A DNA stretch of 52,106 nt from Victivallales bacterium (GCA_017554445.1 JAFZIJ010000193.1:1-52106), one strand, 5' to 3'. Counted from the stretch's first letter, positions 16,361-26,028 are shown. Notes: generated from the sequence alone by a model not told the origin. Program-made: numbers and translations.

Positions 16361-16372
16361 AGGGGCAAAATC

Positions 16373-16567
16373 ATGCTGACAATCAACGGAGAAAAGGTCG
16401 ATGCCGCAGGCAAAAGTCTTGCGGCATATCTGAAAGAGGCTGGGCTTGACGCCAAACGCGTCGCCGTCGAACTCAATCTGGAAATTGTTCCGCCCGAACA
16501 ATTTGAGAAAACCATTCTCAAAGACGGCGATTCGCTTGAAATCGTGCGGTTTGTCCAAGGGGGCTGA
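16373..16567 (+). CDS. thiS: Sulfur carrier protein ThiS
   Basis: The 64-residue ubiquitin-like protein ends in Gly-Gly, the C-terminus that is adenylated by ThiF and turned into a thiocarboxylate. The ATG at 16373 has AGGGGC 6 nt before it; an in-frame ATG at 16328 lies inside the regulatory hairpin and is rejected. EIVPPEQFEKTILKDGD and LEIVRFVQGG are typical ThiS segments. It starts the operon thiS-thiF-thiG-thiH that makes the thiazole phosphate half of thiamine. Confidence 0.95.
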   Translation: MLTINGEKVDAAGKSLAAYLKEAGLDAKRVAVELNLEIVPPEQFEKTILKDGDSLEIVRFVQGG

Positions 16568-16569
16568 CC

Positions 16570-17190
16570 ATGATCGACAAAAGCGAACTCGATCGCGCGT
16601 TTGACGAACGCTTCGCGCCGGAAATCAAGGCGAAACTGCAGGCCGCCCGCGTCGCCGTCGCGGGCCTTGGGGGGCTTGGTTCAAATATCGCCGTCATGCT
16701 CGCGCGAAGCGGAATCGGCCATCTGAAACTGGTTGATTTCGACAAAGTCGATGTTACCAATCTCAACCGCCAAATGTATGGCATTCCGCACCTTGGGCGA
16801 TTCAAGACAGACGCCATCCGTGACATTCTCGCCGACATCAATCCGTATCTGGACATCGAAACCGTCTGTGAAACCGTCACGCAGCAGAACGCCGCCGCCA
16901 TCTTCAAAGAATGGCCCATCGTCTGCGAAGCGTTCGACCGCCCTGAAAACAAGGCCATGCTGGTCCGCACACTGCTGGCGGAATGCCCACAGACGATTGT
17001 CGTATCAGGCGTCGGCATGGCAGGTTACGGCGACGCCAACGATATCCGGACCACCCATCCGATGCGACGTCTCTACGTCTGCGGCGACGGCCAGACGGAG
17101 GCTGGCGGCATGACGGGCCTCATGGCCCCGCGCGTCGCCGTCTGCGCAGGCCATCAAGCCAATCAAGTTATCCAACTCATTCTACAATAG
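16570..17190 (+). CDS. thiF: ThiS adenylyltransferase ThiF (short form)
   Basis: The 206-residue E1-like protein has the nucleotide-binding loop GLGGLGSN (residues 32-39) and VDFDKVDVTNLNRQ, the region that binds ATP and carries the conserved Asp and Arg. It adenylates the C-terminal glycine of ThiS. It is about 40-50 residues shorter than Escherichia coli ThiF and lacks the pair of CxxC zinc motifs, as in the anaerobe-type ThiF family 2 proteins. It begins 2 nt after thiS ends. Confidence 0.93.
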   Translation: MIDKSELDRAFDERFAPEIKAKLQAARVAVAGLGGLGSNIAVMLARSGIGHLKLVDFDKVDVTNLNRQMYGIPHLGRFKTDAIRDILADINPYLDIETVCETVTQQNAAAIFKEWPIVCEAFDRPENKAMLVRTLLAECPQTIVVSGVGMAGYGDANDIRTTHPMRRLYVCGDGQTEAGGMTGLMAPRVAVCAGHQANQVIQLILQ

Positions 17191-17202
17191 GAGATTACAA
17201 CC

Positions 17203-17967
<765 letters not shown>

Positions 17968-17979
17968 GGAGCGGTCATC

Positions 17980-19239
17980 ATGAACGAAGAAAATCAAATC
18001 TATTTCATCGACAGCGACCAGCTGCCGCCAGCCGCCCTCGAACGGAAGCACCGTCTGGAAAACGATCCGTCCAGCCGAACGGATATCATGGCGTATCTGC
18101 CTGGACAGCAAGTTCTTGAATCGGACATCAAAGATCGTGTAATCGCCACGATGGACGCATACACGCCCGAAGCCTATACGGACGCAGACGTCCGCCGCGC
18201 CCTCGCAAGCGACCGTTGCACCGTCACCGATTTCCAGGCCCTGCTCTCCCCCGTCGCCGCGCCGTATCTGGAAAAGATGGCCCGCCGCGCTGAATTGGAG
18301 ACACAGCGCCATTTCGGCAACACCGTCTATCTTTTCACGCCGCTCTACATCGCCAACTACTGCCAAAACTACTGCGTCTATTGCGGCTTCAACTGCTACA
18401 ACAATATCGCGCGGCGCAAACTGAATCCCGACGAAATCGAACACGAGATGAAAGTCATCGCCGACTCCGGCATGGAAGAAGTCCTAATCCTCACGGGTGA
18501 AAGCCGCCTGCAGTCAGATGTTTCCTACATCGGCGACGCTGTCAAAACCGCCCGTAAGTACTTCCGCAACATCGGCGTGGAGATCTATCCGCTGAACGTC
18601 GATGAATACCGTTATCTCCATGAATGCGGCTGCGACTACGTCACCGTCTTTCAGGAGACCTACGACCGTGTCAAATACGAACAGCTCCATCTACTCGGCC
18701 ACAAACGCGTCTGGCCCTATCGTTTCGATGCGCAGGAACGCGCCTTGATGGGCGGTATGCGCGGCGCGGGCTTCTCTGCACTTCTTGGCTTAAGTGATTG
18801 GCATAAAGATGCTTTTGCATCCGCTTACCACGTCTATCTCATCAACCGCAAATATCCGCATGCAGAGCTTAGCCTCAGCTGCCCGCGCCTCCGTCCGATC
18901 GTCAACAACGGCCGCATCAATCCGCGTGACGTCGGCGAACGCGAGCTCTGTCAAATACTCTGCGCCTATCGGATTTTCCTGCCGTTCGTCGGCATCACCG
19001 TCTCCAGTCGTGAATCCGCATCGTTCCGCAACGGCATCGCAAAAATCTGCGCAACAAAGATTTCCGCCGGCGTCTCCACAGGCATCGGCGACCACGAAGC
19101 GAAATACACGGGCACGGAGGAAAAGAACACTGGCGACGAACAGTTCGAAATACAGGACGGCCGCAGCATCAAGACGATGTACCGCGACATGCAGAACGGC
19201 GGCCTCCAGCCCGTGCTGAATGATTATTTGTATTTGTGA
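17980..19239 (+). CDS. thiH: 2-iminoacetate synthase ThiH (radical SAM)
   Basis: The 419-residue enzyme cleaves tyrosine to dehydroglycine for ThiG. The radical SAM cluster motif is CQNYCVYC (Cys128, Cys132, Cys135) and the downstream LILTGESRLQSDVSY is typical ThiH. It is some 40 residues longer than the Escherichia coli enzyme, mainly through an N-terminal extension. Having ThiH rather than the oxygen-dependent glycine oxidase ThiO fits an anaerobic organism. It starts 12 nt after thiG and is the last thi gene; thiC, thiD and thiE are not in the window, so the pyrimidine half and the coupling step must be encoded elsewhere or scavenged. Confidence 0.95.
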   Translation: MNEENQIYFIDSDQLPPAALERKHRLENDPSSRTDIMAYLPGQQVLESDIKDRVIATMDAYTPEAYTDADVRRALASDRCTVTDFQALLSPVAAPYLEKMARRAELETQRHFGNTVYLFTPLYIANYCQNYCVYCGFNCYNNIARRKLNPDEIEHEMKVIADSGMEEVLILTGESRLQSDVSYIGDAVKTARKYFRNIGVEIYPLNVDEYRYLHECGCDYVTVFQETYDRVKYEQLHLLGHKRVWPYRFDAQERALMGGMRGAGFSALLGLSDWHKDAFASAYHVYLINRKYPHAELSLSCPRLRPIVNNGRINPRDVGERELCQILCAYRIFLPFVGITVSSRESASFRNGIAKICATKISAGVSTGIGDHEAKYTGTEEKNTGDEQFEIQDGRSIKTMYRDMQNGGLQPVLNDYLYL

Positions 19240-19258
19240 AATTTCCCATGAAAAAAAC

Positions 19259-19315
19259 TTGATTTCCTTGAATCTTGATATCTATTAATGATAGGTATTC
19301 TATGAATAGGTATCA
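19259..19315 (+). promoter_or_regulatory. Promoter and inverted-repeat operator of the vapBC-like pair
   Basis: TTGATT (19259-19264) and TATTAA (19283-19288) are 18 bp apart. Directly after them lies the near-palindrome TGATAGGTATTC-TAT-GAATAGGTATCA (19289-19315), in which only the central GG of each half breaks the symmetry. The location over the predicted start site fits autoregulation by a VapB-VapC complex. Confidence 0.5.
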
Positions 19316-19334
19316 AAAAAAGAGAGGTACAAAC

Positions 19335-19565
19335 ATGGAAACAACCAAAATATTCATGAAGGGACGCTCACAAGTAGTTCGCATACCCAAAAAATACAGG
19401 TTCAAGGCATCCCAGGTAGAAATCAGACGTCAGGGAGACAGCATCGTCTTGTCGCCGATTATCGACAAGGAGGCTGCTTTACGGGCTTTTCATGCATTGC
19501 CTCCCTGCCCGGATTTCCAAATCGAACGTGATGATCTGCCAGTTCAAGATAGGAATCTTTTCTGA
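19335..19565 (+). CDS. vapB: VapB-like antitoxin, AbrB/SpoVT fold
   Basis: The ATG at 19335 follows AGAGAGG and gives 76 residues; the in-frame ATG at 19275 lies in the operator and is rejected. Residues 1-45 form an AbrB-type swapped-hairpin DNA-binding domain (KIFMKGRSQVVRIPKKYRF, then VEIRRQGDSIVLSP). The acidic C-terminus (DFQIERDDLP) is the likely toxin-binding tail. Its stop overlaps the toxin start by 1 nt. It should bind the palindrome at 19289-19315. Confidence 0.88.
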   Translation: METTKIFMKGRSQVVRIPKKYRFKASQVEIRRQGDSIVLSPIIDKEAALRAFHALPPCPDFQIERDDLPVQDRNLF

Positions 19566-19972
19566 TGAACCGCTATATGCTTGACACGGATATTTCCTCC
19601 TACATAATACGAGAAGATCATCCAGAAGTCACAAAGGAATTTGACAAGCGTGTTCCTCATGTATGCATTTCCGCCATCACCGTTGCAGAATTGCAATATG
19701 GAGCCATGAAACGGAACAACCTTACATTGATAAGAAAAGTCCAAGGATTCTGCAATTTGGTTCAATGCATCGCATGGAACACCGATGCAGCAATAACTTA
19801 TGCGCAATTAAGAAATGAACTTGAGGCGCAAGGCAATACCATCAGCCACATGGATATGCTGATTGCCGCATCAGCGATTGCGGAAGATGATACACTCATC
19901 ACGAACAACACAGCCCATTTTTCCAGAATTCATGGCTTAAAACTGGAAAATTGGGTCAAGAAACAGCCGTAA
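19565..19972 (+). CDS. vapC: VapC-like PIN-domain ribonuclease toxin
   Basis: The 135-residue PIN protein has MLDTDISSY with Asp7 and Asp9, ITVAELQYG with Glu42, and SHMDMLIAASA with Asp97. The fourth acidic position is Asn in LITNNTAHF, as in many VapC toxins that use TNN. These residues bind Mg ions for RNA cleavage; VapC targets are usually tRNAs or rRNA loops. The gene looks intact and is coupled to the antitoxin. Confidence 0.9.
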   Translation: MNRYMLDTDISSYIIREDHPEVTKEFDKRVPHVCISAITVAELQYGAMKRNNLTLIRKVQGFCNLVQCIAWNTDAAITYAQLRNELEAQGNTISHMDMLIAASAIAEDDTLITNNTAHFSRIHGLKLENWVKKQP

Positions 19973-19988
19973 AAAGCAATACAAATCA

Positions 19989-20033
19989 TCACCTCTCTGT
20001 CAAAAACGCATTCAGCATGACGTAATTGACGGC
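19989..20033 (-). pseudogene. Relic of a paralogous C-terminus (14 codons plus stop)
   Basis: On the minus strand this stretch encodes AVNYVMLNAFLTER then stop. The intact gene next to it ends AVNYVMLNPFLVEK then stop (20170-20126). The two tails have the same length and agree in 11 of 14 residues, and the DNA also matches closely. Nothing upstream of the Ala codon continues the similarity. This looks like the last trace of a tandem copy of the 870-residue gene, or a small 3'-end duplication. Confidence 0.55.
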
Positions 20034-20040
20034 ACTGTGT

Positions 20041-20120
20041 AGGTGCGGACATCCTGCCGTCGCCACTTTTGTCCAGGACGGCGGAAGCCGTCGAGCGCAG
20101 GCAGGACGCACGCGCCACCT
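20041..20120. repeat. Palindromic, MITE- or REP-like element
   Basis: The ends are complementary (AGGTG at 20041-20045 with CACCT near 20116-20120, and TCCTGCC with GGCAGGA inside them). At the core, GACGGC and GCCGTC (20077-20092) form a perfect hairpin with a GGAA loop. The element lies exactly between the relic C-terminus and the intact C-terminus of the gene that follows. Confidence 0.45.
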
Positions 20121-20125
20121 TCTTC

Positions 20126-22738
20126 TCACTTCTCAACCAAAAACGGATTCAGCATGACGTAATTAACGGCGGCGGCTTCGCCTTTGACTGCTTTTCCATT
20201 ATGGATTGTCACTGAAATTTCAGGCTTGGTCGCCTTGAACACCACATGGTGCAGATTGCATTTCGGAACATGGTGGTTGTGTTTGTACTGCCCCCATTCC
20301 CGCTTGTCAACATGCACCCATGATTGCGCCGCGTCGATTTCCGCACCTTCCCCCAACGTGACATCGACGCCGATGCGATGCGGATTGAACTTGTTCTCCT
20401 TCAATTCGTTGTAATCCACAGCGGCAAATTGCAAACAATATATCCGACCTGGCGTGAAGCCTTTCGCGACCTGCGAGACGGAACTGGTCTCGTCACCTTC
20501 CTTCGTCAGAATGGCGAACGTGTCACCAACGCCGCGCGGTGCAGACCAGCGATCTTGGCTCCGATGCGCGTATTCATCCATCTTGCCCGTCGTCACGTTT
20601 CCGACAACCATCCAATTCTGAAGTCCGTCCACGAAATCGCCGTTGACGACATGGCCGGGGGAGTATGTGAATCCATATTCGTCCGACAGCATCGTCGTCT
20701 TCCCTTCGATGCAGTAATGACGAGTCAGCATGAAGCACCAGCGGTAGAGTTCGAAGTCGCAATGCCTTGTCCCCCAATAACCTGTAATTGCCATATCCTT
20801 GCATTCAGGATGGTTCGCCAGAATGTTGAACTGCATGTCCAGATAGTATTTGTAATCAACATTCGGATGATGGGCCAGTGAAATGACCGGTATCTGAATG
20901 AAGTTGCCGAAGATCAAACCCCAATGGTCGATAATATCCGGATAGTATTTCTTGAAACTGGCCGTCCGTTCGACAATGGCGTCGTTCAGATAGGCCTTTG
21001 CCTCCTCCAGCGTGGGAAGCGTGCGGCAATAGACTTCTGAAATGAGCCGTCCGCGTCCATGACACGTATTGACGCAAACGGCCAGAAAATCATTGTCAAT
21101 ACCTGGAACAGAAGGTTTTCCGGTAATCCATGTATAAGTTACGTGGTCGTTTTTTGGAACGAACCGTTTCATGCCGGCCGTAAACGGCAAGATGGAAGTA
21201 TAATCGCCGAAGAACTGCTCGTCGCAGCTAACGCCTTGATACTGCGGGTCGTTCATGCCTTTGCATGTGTTCAATCTCTTGACAAGATCATCGGCGGACA
21301 CATGAACCGTTCCGATGCTGTCGATCCATTTGTATCCGGCCTTGAAGAACTCCTTCTGATGCTCCTCTGGCACCACGCCGTCGTTATGCGTCGTGACGGC
21401 GTAATGGACGTATTTGTTCTGGAAATCCCAATCATAGTGCGGATTTTCGGGAAGCATGCTGTCACAGCATGGTTTGTAATTGTAGATTTCCGGAATGGAA
21501 CGGACAATAAGTTTTCCTCCATTCACCGCGCCTTTGACGGTGATGAGATGGTCGCCTTTGAGGATATCGCGGAAAGTCTCTAGCCGCGGCGTCTTGGCGG
21601 TGATGACGGTAAGTTTCCCATCCAAAACGATTTCCAGCGAATCAGCGGCGGCGTCTTGTGCGGCGATGAACACCCACCCGTCTCGCAAGGTGCAGAAACG
21701 GAAGGTCTGTTCATCCACATTTTTCTTCAACGGATTGTTTAAGATTTCAACAACAAGATTGTTCAACCGTTTGTGTCCCTTCGCGGAAGTCTTTACAGGA
21801 CGGATGAATGTCGCCGTGTATTCCTGCTTCAAGACGACATTCCCGCTTGCGCGATTGACGAGCGAGATCGCCAACTTGAAATCGCCTTCCTTCACGCCGT
21901 TATGGAACACGAGCGTATTCTTTCCGCTTCGAAGCACAACACTTTCCTCCGGAAAATCATCGACTGCATAACGAATGTCGAAATCGCCGTATGCACCACT
22001 ATCCGGAAGCAAGCCATGGAAAAAGAAGTCGATCTGCGGATGACGTTCCCCCGTAAGCCAGTCGAACAAGCCTTTTTCCGGAAGCGGAATCTGATTGAGA
22101 AGCGGCTGCCATGGAATAAGAACGGGCTTGCTAGCGATATTGACCAATTCGCTTTTGCCCGACTCCGCCAACGCCTTTTCTGTCAACGCCTCCAGTTTGA
22201 CGTCTTTGAATTCAACCGTCCCTTTGAAATCGCATGCGAACACCGCGAATGTGTAAACGCCGCCATTTACGGGCAGCATGGTCACGTCCGCCGATACGGT
22301 CGTCCAGTCGGAATCCTTCGGAAAACGTCTGACACCGACGTCGTGGTACCATCCACGATCATACACGACGACACCGCAGTGCGGGCTTTCAAAGCCCTTC
22401 GTCCGAACCGTTGCCGACAAGCGGTATTTCTCCCCTTCGACCAGTTTCACGCCCGCCTGCTTGATGACGACCTCCGGCCATGGCTTTGTCGTATCTTTCT
22501 GGGTGAATTGCACATAGCCCTGCCCGGTCTTTTCATCTTCCACAAAAAAAGTGATGCCGTCCAAAGCTCCCGTCGCAATCCAGTTGTCCGGCGTCTTGGC
22601 CGGTTCGCCTGAAAACGGATTGAATGCCTTGCCCTTCATCTCGCCGTTGACGAGCAGATTCTCGCCCGACCGGACTTCCGCCTGCACATAGGAAACGCAC
22701 ACAAACAGCATGATGAATGAAAACAGCATCCGTTTCAT
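20126..22738 (-). CDS. Large secreted protein with terminal carbohydrate-binding-like domains, unknown function
   Basis: The 870-residue protein has a signal peptide (MKRMLFSFIMLFVCVSYVQA). An AAGGAG site precedes the ATG. Residues about 25-190 (ENLLVNGEMKG to VEFKDVKLE) look like a CBM4/9-type jelly-roll, and a second such module occupies the C-terminus (VVNGDFVDGLQNW onward, about 700-870). The middle part has an unclassified sequence with VSCDEQFFGDY, HWGLIFGNF and LSDEYGFTYSP, which could include acidic active-site residues, but I cannot name a fold. It is the last gene of the glycan block, after the GH51 gene, so extracellular glycan binding or cleavage is likely. Confidence 0.75.
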   Translation of the reverse strand: MKRMLFSFIMLFVCVSYVQAEVRSGENLLVNGEMKGKAFNPFSGEPAKTPDNWIATGALDGITFFVEDEKTGQGYVQFTQKDTTKPWPEVVIKQAGVKLVEGEKYRLSATVRTKGFESPHCGVVVYDRGWYHDVGVRRFPKDSDWTTVSADVTMLPVNGGVYTFAVFACDFKGTVEFKDVKLEALTEKALAESGKSELVNIASKPVLIPWQPLLNQIPLPEKGLFDWLTGERHPQIDFFFHGLLPDSGAYGDFDIRYAVDDFPEESVVLRSGKNTLVFHNGVKEGDFKLAISLVNRASGNVVLKQEYTATFIRPVKTSAKGHKRLNNLVVEILNNPLKKNVDEQTFRFCTLRDGWVFIAAQDAAADSLEIVLDGKLTVITAKTPRLETFRDILKGDHLITVKGAVNGGKLIVRSIPEIYNYKPCCDSMLPENPHYDWDFQNKYVHYAVTTHNDGVVPEEHQKEFFKAGYKWIDSIGTVHVSADDLVKRLNTCKGMNDPQYQGVSCDEQFFGDYTSILPFTAGMKRFVPKNDHVTYTWITGKPSVPGIDNDFLAVCVNTCHGRGRLISEVYCRTLPTLEEAKAYLNDAIVERTASFKKYYPDIIDHWGLIFGNFIQIPVISLAHHPNVDYKYYLDMQFNILANHPECKDMAITGYWGTRHCDFELYRWCFMLTRHYCIEGKTTMLSDEYGFTYSPGHVVNGDFVDGLQNWMVVGNVTTGKMDEYAHRSQDRWSAPRGVGDTFAILTKEGDETSSVSQVAKGFTPGRIYCLQFAAVDYNELKENKFNPHRIGVDVTLGEGAEIDAAQSWVHVDKREWGQYKHNHHVPKCNLHHVVFKATKPEISVTIHNGKAVKGEAAAVNYVMLNPFLVEK

Positions 22739-22753
22739 CTGATGGAACTCCTT

Positions 22754-22782
22754 TATATATCAAGGACTATTTTATTTGTCAA
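22754..22782 (-). promoter_or_regulatory. Near-consensus promoter directly before the 870-residue secreted protein gene
   Basis: On the minus strand TTGACA (22782-22777), 17 bp, then TATATA (22759-22754). The -10 box is followed at once by AAGGAG, so transcription would start at or just past the ribosome site and give a very short leader. Confidence 0.45.
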
Positions 22783-22786
22783 CGCC

Positions 22787-24598
22787 TTATTTATCAATCT
22801 TTGCCAACACCACCAACGCCATGCTGAACGGCGGTAAATCCACGCTTCCTGCAATCGCCAACGGCTTGCGGATAAACGTCGAACGCGGCAGGAAAGACTC
22901 CGCCTGCCAAATGCTGCTTTCATCGTCGACAACGGCATATCCTTCCGGCAACTTCCATTCCAGACTGTTTTCCATATCCGTATTCGCCAACGTGACAACA
23001 AGCTTTACATCCGCCCGTTCCGAGGCAAACGACTCTTCCGGCATGCCCGCCAATTGCACGACGCGATTACCTTTGTGCTTTGACGCCAACGACATGGCCT
23101 GCCCCATGGCAGTCAGCTTCGCCTCTTCTTCATCATCCATCGGCACGTCGATCGCGCCTTCATTGACAGGCTGGAAGAAGCAAACGACGGCCAACCGCCA
23201 ATCCTGCCAATGCTTCATGAAACCATGCAGGACACGCAAGGCCAGCATGCCGCCAGCTGTGCCCGTATTGCGGAACCAGCTATACCATACATTCCACTCG
23301 TCGAAGGAGATACGATGTGACGGCGGCAATTGGTCGCGGAATTTTTCCGCCAGACGGAACAGGCCCTCTGCCAGTCCGAGCATCCGTTGTACGATGGCCT
23401 TCGTGCGTTCAGGCGACGTCATGTCCAATATGCCAGGCTGCATATAATGGTGCAACGAGCTGATCGGCGCGATATCTTCCAACGGAATCGCCGCACCATT
23501 CGTCCAGTCCGCATTCGGATATGGGCCGGACGACACAAGCTTCAGCGTCGGATCCGCCTTCAGCATGGCGGCGGCGTTCCGCCGTGCTAATTCCACATAT
23601 TCCTGCGGCGTATGCGGCCCTTCCATGTGTCCGTAGCCCATCTCGTTGCCCAACGACCACAGCTTGACATTGAACGGTTTAGGATACCCATGCAACGCAC
23701 GGATTCTGCCCATGGGCGTCGTCTCATCGCCATTGCAATATTCCACCCACGCCGCCGTTTCTTCTGGCGAATCCCACACGGCATTGATAGTGAAAAATGG
23801 CTCGGCACCTATCTCGCGGCACAGGGCGATGACATCGTCCGTGCAGATTTCATGGTTGTCGTAGCCATGCGTGTGAGTCTGCGTTTCGATTTCCATATAT
23901 GACTGCAACGGAGCACGTTGGTCACGATCCAAGAGGCCGTCCCGCCAGCGGTATTCACCCGCGAAATTACCTCCTGGCCAGCGGATGACGGATGTGCCAA
24001 TCTCCTTCAGACGCTCGACGACATCACGTCGCATGCCATGGAAATGGTCGTTCGGCATCAGCGACACCACGCCGACGATGGCCGAATGACCAGGCTCCAC
24101 CAATATGGCAACCTTGAAATCGCTGCTCCATCCCGTCGTGAACATCATCTGCATTGTCCGCCAGTCCGTCCCATCGATGACAAAATCCTGCTGATGCCTT
24201 TCTCCATACGCGGAGACGAACAAACGAATCTTGCAAGGCTCTCCATTGCAAGTTCTTGCCACGATTCTAAACGTATGGATAACACCGCACCGCAAATGGC
24301 CGACCATCTGATGGATTCCTGCAAAATCATCAGACAAATTCATGATGAACTGGCTGTTGATTTCATTCTGGCGAAACATCCTGTTGCGCGCCGCATGGCG
24401 TGTGTAGCCGCTCTGGACCAATTCATAGAAGACATTGTCGCCGCCACCCTGCCAGTCCAACGCGACGCCATTGCGCGACGGTTTGCCTGCGAACTTGCGG
24501 TTACGCAAAATCTGCGCGCTCAAACCGCCTGCAACGCAAGCCCGTGTATGTTCAAGATTCTGACCGAAAATGAAATCAGGGATGATTGTATTCTGCAT
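22787..24598 (-). CDS. Alpha-L-arabinofuranosidase, glycoside hydrolase family 51
   Basis: The 603-residue protein has the GH51 hallmarks: VIRWPGGNFAGEYRWRDGL (about 204-222), the acid/base Glu319 in LWSLGNEMG, and the nucleophile Glu434 in RISFDEWNVWY. An N-terminal beta-rich part and a C-terminal beta-sandwich flank the barrel, as is usual. No signal peptide, so it works in the cytoplasm on imported arabinose-containing oligosaccharides. GGGAAA lies 8 nt before the ATG. It is within the minus-strand glycan block, between a coiled-coil lipoprotein gene and a large secreted protein gene. Confidence 0.93.
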   Translation of the reverse strand: MQNTIIPDFIFGQNLEHTRACVAGGLSAQILRNRKFAGKPSRNGVALDWQGGGDNVFYELVQSGYTRHAARNRMFRQNEINSQFIMNLSDDFAGIHQMVGHLRCGVIHTFRIVARTCNGEPCKIRLFVSAYGERHQQDFVIDGTDWRTMQMMFTTGWSSDFKVAILVEPGHSAIVGVVSLMPNDHFHGMRRDVVERLKEIGTSVIRWPGGNFAGEYRWRDGLLDRDQRAPLQSYMEIETQTHTHGYDNHEICTDDVIALCREIGAEPFFTINAVWDSPEETAAWVEYCNGDETTPMGRIRALHGYPKPFNVKLWSLGNEMGYGHMEGPHTPQEYVELARRNAAAMLKADPTLKLVSSGPYPNADWTNGAAIPLEDIAPISSLHHYMQPGILDMTSPERTKAIVQRMLGLAEGLFRLAEKFRDQLPPSHRISFDEWNVWYSWFRNTGTAGGMLALRVLHGFMKHWQDWRLAVVCFFQPVNEGAIDVPMDDEEEAKLTAMGQAMSLASKHKGNRVVQLAGMPEESFASERADVKLVVTLANTDMENSLEWKLPEGYAVVDDESSIWQAESFLPRSTFIRKPLAIAGSVDLPPFSMALVVLAKIDK

Positions 24599-24631
24599 AT
24601 TTCAGGTTTCCCACTTTTACACGTTTTGACG

Positions 24632-24654
24632 CGAGACTTGAGACGTGAGACGTG
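24632..24654. repeat. Heptanucleotide microrepeat (TGAGACG type)
   Basis: GAGAC recurs three times at a spacing of 7 bp in the gap between the lipoprotein and GH51 genes. Other 7-bp-period runs lie at 1-16, 41732-41745 and 44768-44804. Confidence 0.4.
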
Positions 24655-24685
24655 GCGCAAAAGACATAAGACAATAAAGACTTGA

Positions 24686-25921
24686 TTAATTCTTCAGTTG
24701 CGCGGAAACCTGCTGGAAAGCTTCCATCATCTGGTCGGAATAGATGGTGTCCAGAAGCGGTGGATTGAAGCTGATGAGTTCGGAATAGCTCTGTGAGCTC
24801 TCCTGGATGAGCTTCAGCAGGCTGGCCCCAGTCGTGACCGTTTTGAAGGTATTACGCGTCACGGCGACATTGCGGTCAACCTTCGCGCGGGAAGCCTCCA
24901 GACTCTTGGCCATTTCCTGCAACGCCACACGATACTGCTCCGCAATCTTGATGGTATTTTCGCTAAGGCGGAGATTCTGCTCCAAATAACCTTCGCCTTC
25001 CTGTGCATTGTTGCGCAAGGCTTGTGCTTCACGATGGTTCGCTTCGGCCTTCTTCTGGATTTCCGCCAGACGCGGAAGATACTTGTCCTTAATATTTTCC
25101 AGACCGATCGTATGGGCCTGCTGGTAGGCCAGCAGCAACACCAGCTGGATGCCGACATAGCGTTGCAGTTGCGCGCCGTTGAACTGCGGATCCGCCTTGA
25201 TCTGCTTGCCGATGGCGTACTGGACTTGCTTTAAAATGATGGCCAGATTCATCATCTGCATGACGTCGTCGCCGCCGGCCGCGTTCAACAAATATTTCAA
25301 ATGCTTGGCGTCCATGACCTGCCCATGGCGGTTGAGATCGTCCAACAGCAATCTGCTCTGCTGTTCGATGGCCAGATTGAGCTCACGGATGTCGCTCTGC
25401 AGTTCCTGAATCTTCTTGTCGCATTTTTCGCGCGTCATCGCAAACGGATTCTTCGAAGTGACGGGATAGCCCAGTCGTCCAGCCTGCAAGTCGTTCTTTT
25501 CCTTATCTTTATCGGCAATTTTCTGCTGGTAGTCTTGAATCTTTTCATAACTTTCCATGCCCGCCTTGCTGGCGATCAACTTCAGAGCGGATTTCGTCAG
25601 ACTCTTCGAACGACGGCCAAAAAACGACTTGTCTTCACCGGAAAGAACGTCTTCATAATCGGTTACGAGTTCGTCCATGCCACGCCACACATTCGTGAAT
25701 TTCTGCGACTCAATTTCCGCATCCAACATGGCCTCCGTGCTTTGCGCGGCACGTGGCGCAGGAGCGGGAGCGGCCATTGCGGTCTGCATGCCCATCTTCT
25801 CCTTCGCGATGATGACGGAGCCTCGAACAGTTTCTTCAATGGCGGTGCACCCAGTCGTCAGGAAGGACATGACAACGCAAGCATTCAAAAGCAACTGTTT
25901 ATGACAACTGAAAAAAGACAT
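24686..25921 (-). CDS. Coiled-coil lipoprotein, unknown function
   Basis: The 411-residue protein has a lipoprotein signal with lipobox LTTGC (lipidated Cys25), then an Ala/Pro-rich linker (AMAAPAPAPRAAQS) and a long, mostly helical body with coiled-coil stretches (about 130-185 and 280-355). AGGAGAATGCC precedes the ATG. It is placed between two glycosidase genes, but the sequence gives no link to sugar binding; a structural or efflux-like helical-hairpin role is equally possible. I do not recognise the family. Confidence 0.75.
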   Translation of the reverse strand: MSFFSCHKQLLLNACVVMSFLTTGCTAIEETVRGSVIIAKEKMGMQTAMAAPAPAPRAAQSTEAMLDAEIESQKFTNVWRGMDELVTDYEDVLSGEDKSFFGRRSKSLTKSALKLIASKAGMESYEKIQDYQQKIADKDKEKNDLQAGRLGYPVTSKNPFAMTREKCDKKIQELQSDIRELNLAIEQQSRLLLDDLNRHGQVMDAKHLKYLLNAAGGDDVMQMMNLAIILKQVQYAIGKQIKADPQFNGAQLQRYVGIQLVLLLAYQQAHTIGLENIKDKYLPRLAEIQKKAEANHREAQALRNNAQEGEGYLEQNLRLSENTIKIAEQYRVALQEMAKSLEASRAKVDRNVAVTRNTFKTVTTGASLLKLIQESSQSYSELISFNPPLLDTIYSDQMMEAFQQVSAQLKN

Positions 25922-26028
25922 GGCATTCTCCTGTGATGATGTTTGTTATAATATTATTGTATTATTGATGAATCTGTAAAAATATAATCGTCCTCAGCCG
26001 ACTAGCAAGCGGAAACGTTCCATCCTTT

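Noticed and set aside
16328..16372. Longer ThiS starting at 16328
   Set aside because: The start lies in the hairpin loop and has no ribosome site. The ATG at 16373 has one and gives the normal 64-residue length.
16200..16372. TPP riboswitch
   Set aside because: The conserved CTGAGA and the second arm of the TPP aptamer were not found. The hairpin fits the thiS-motif layout better.
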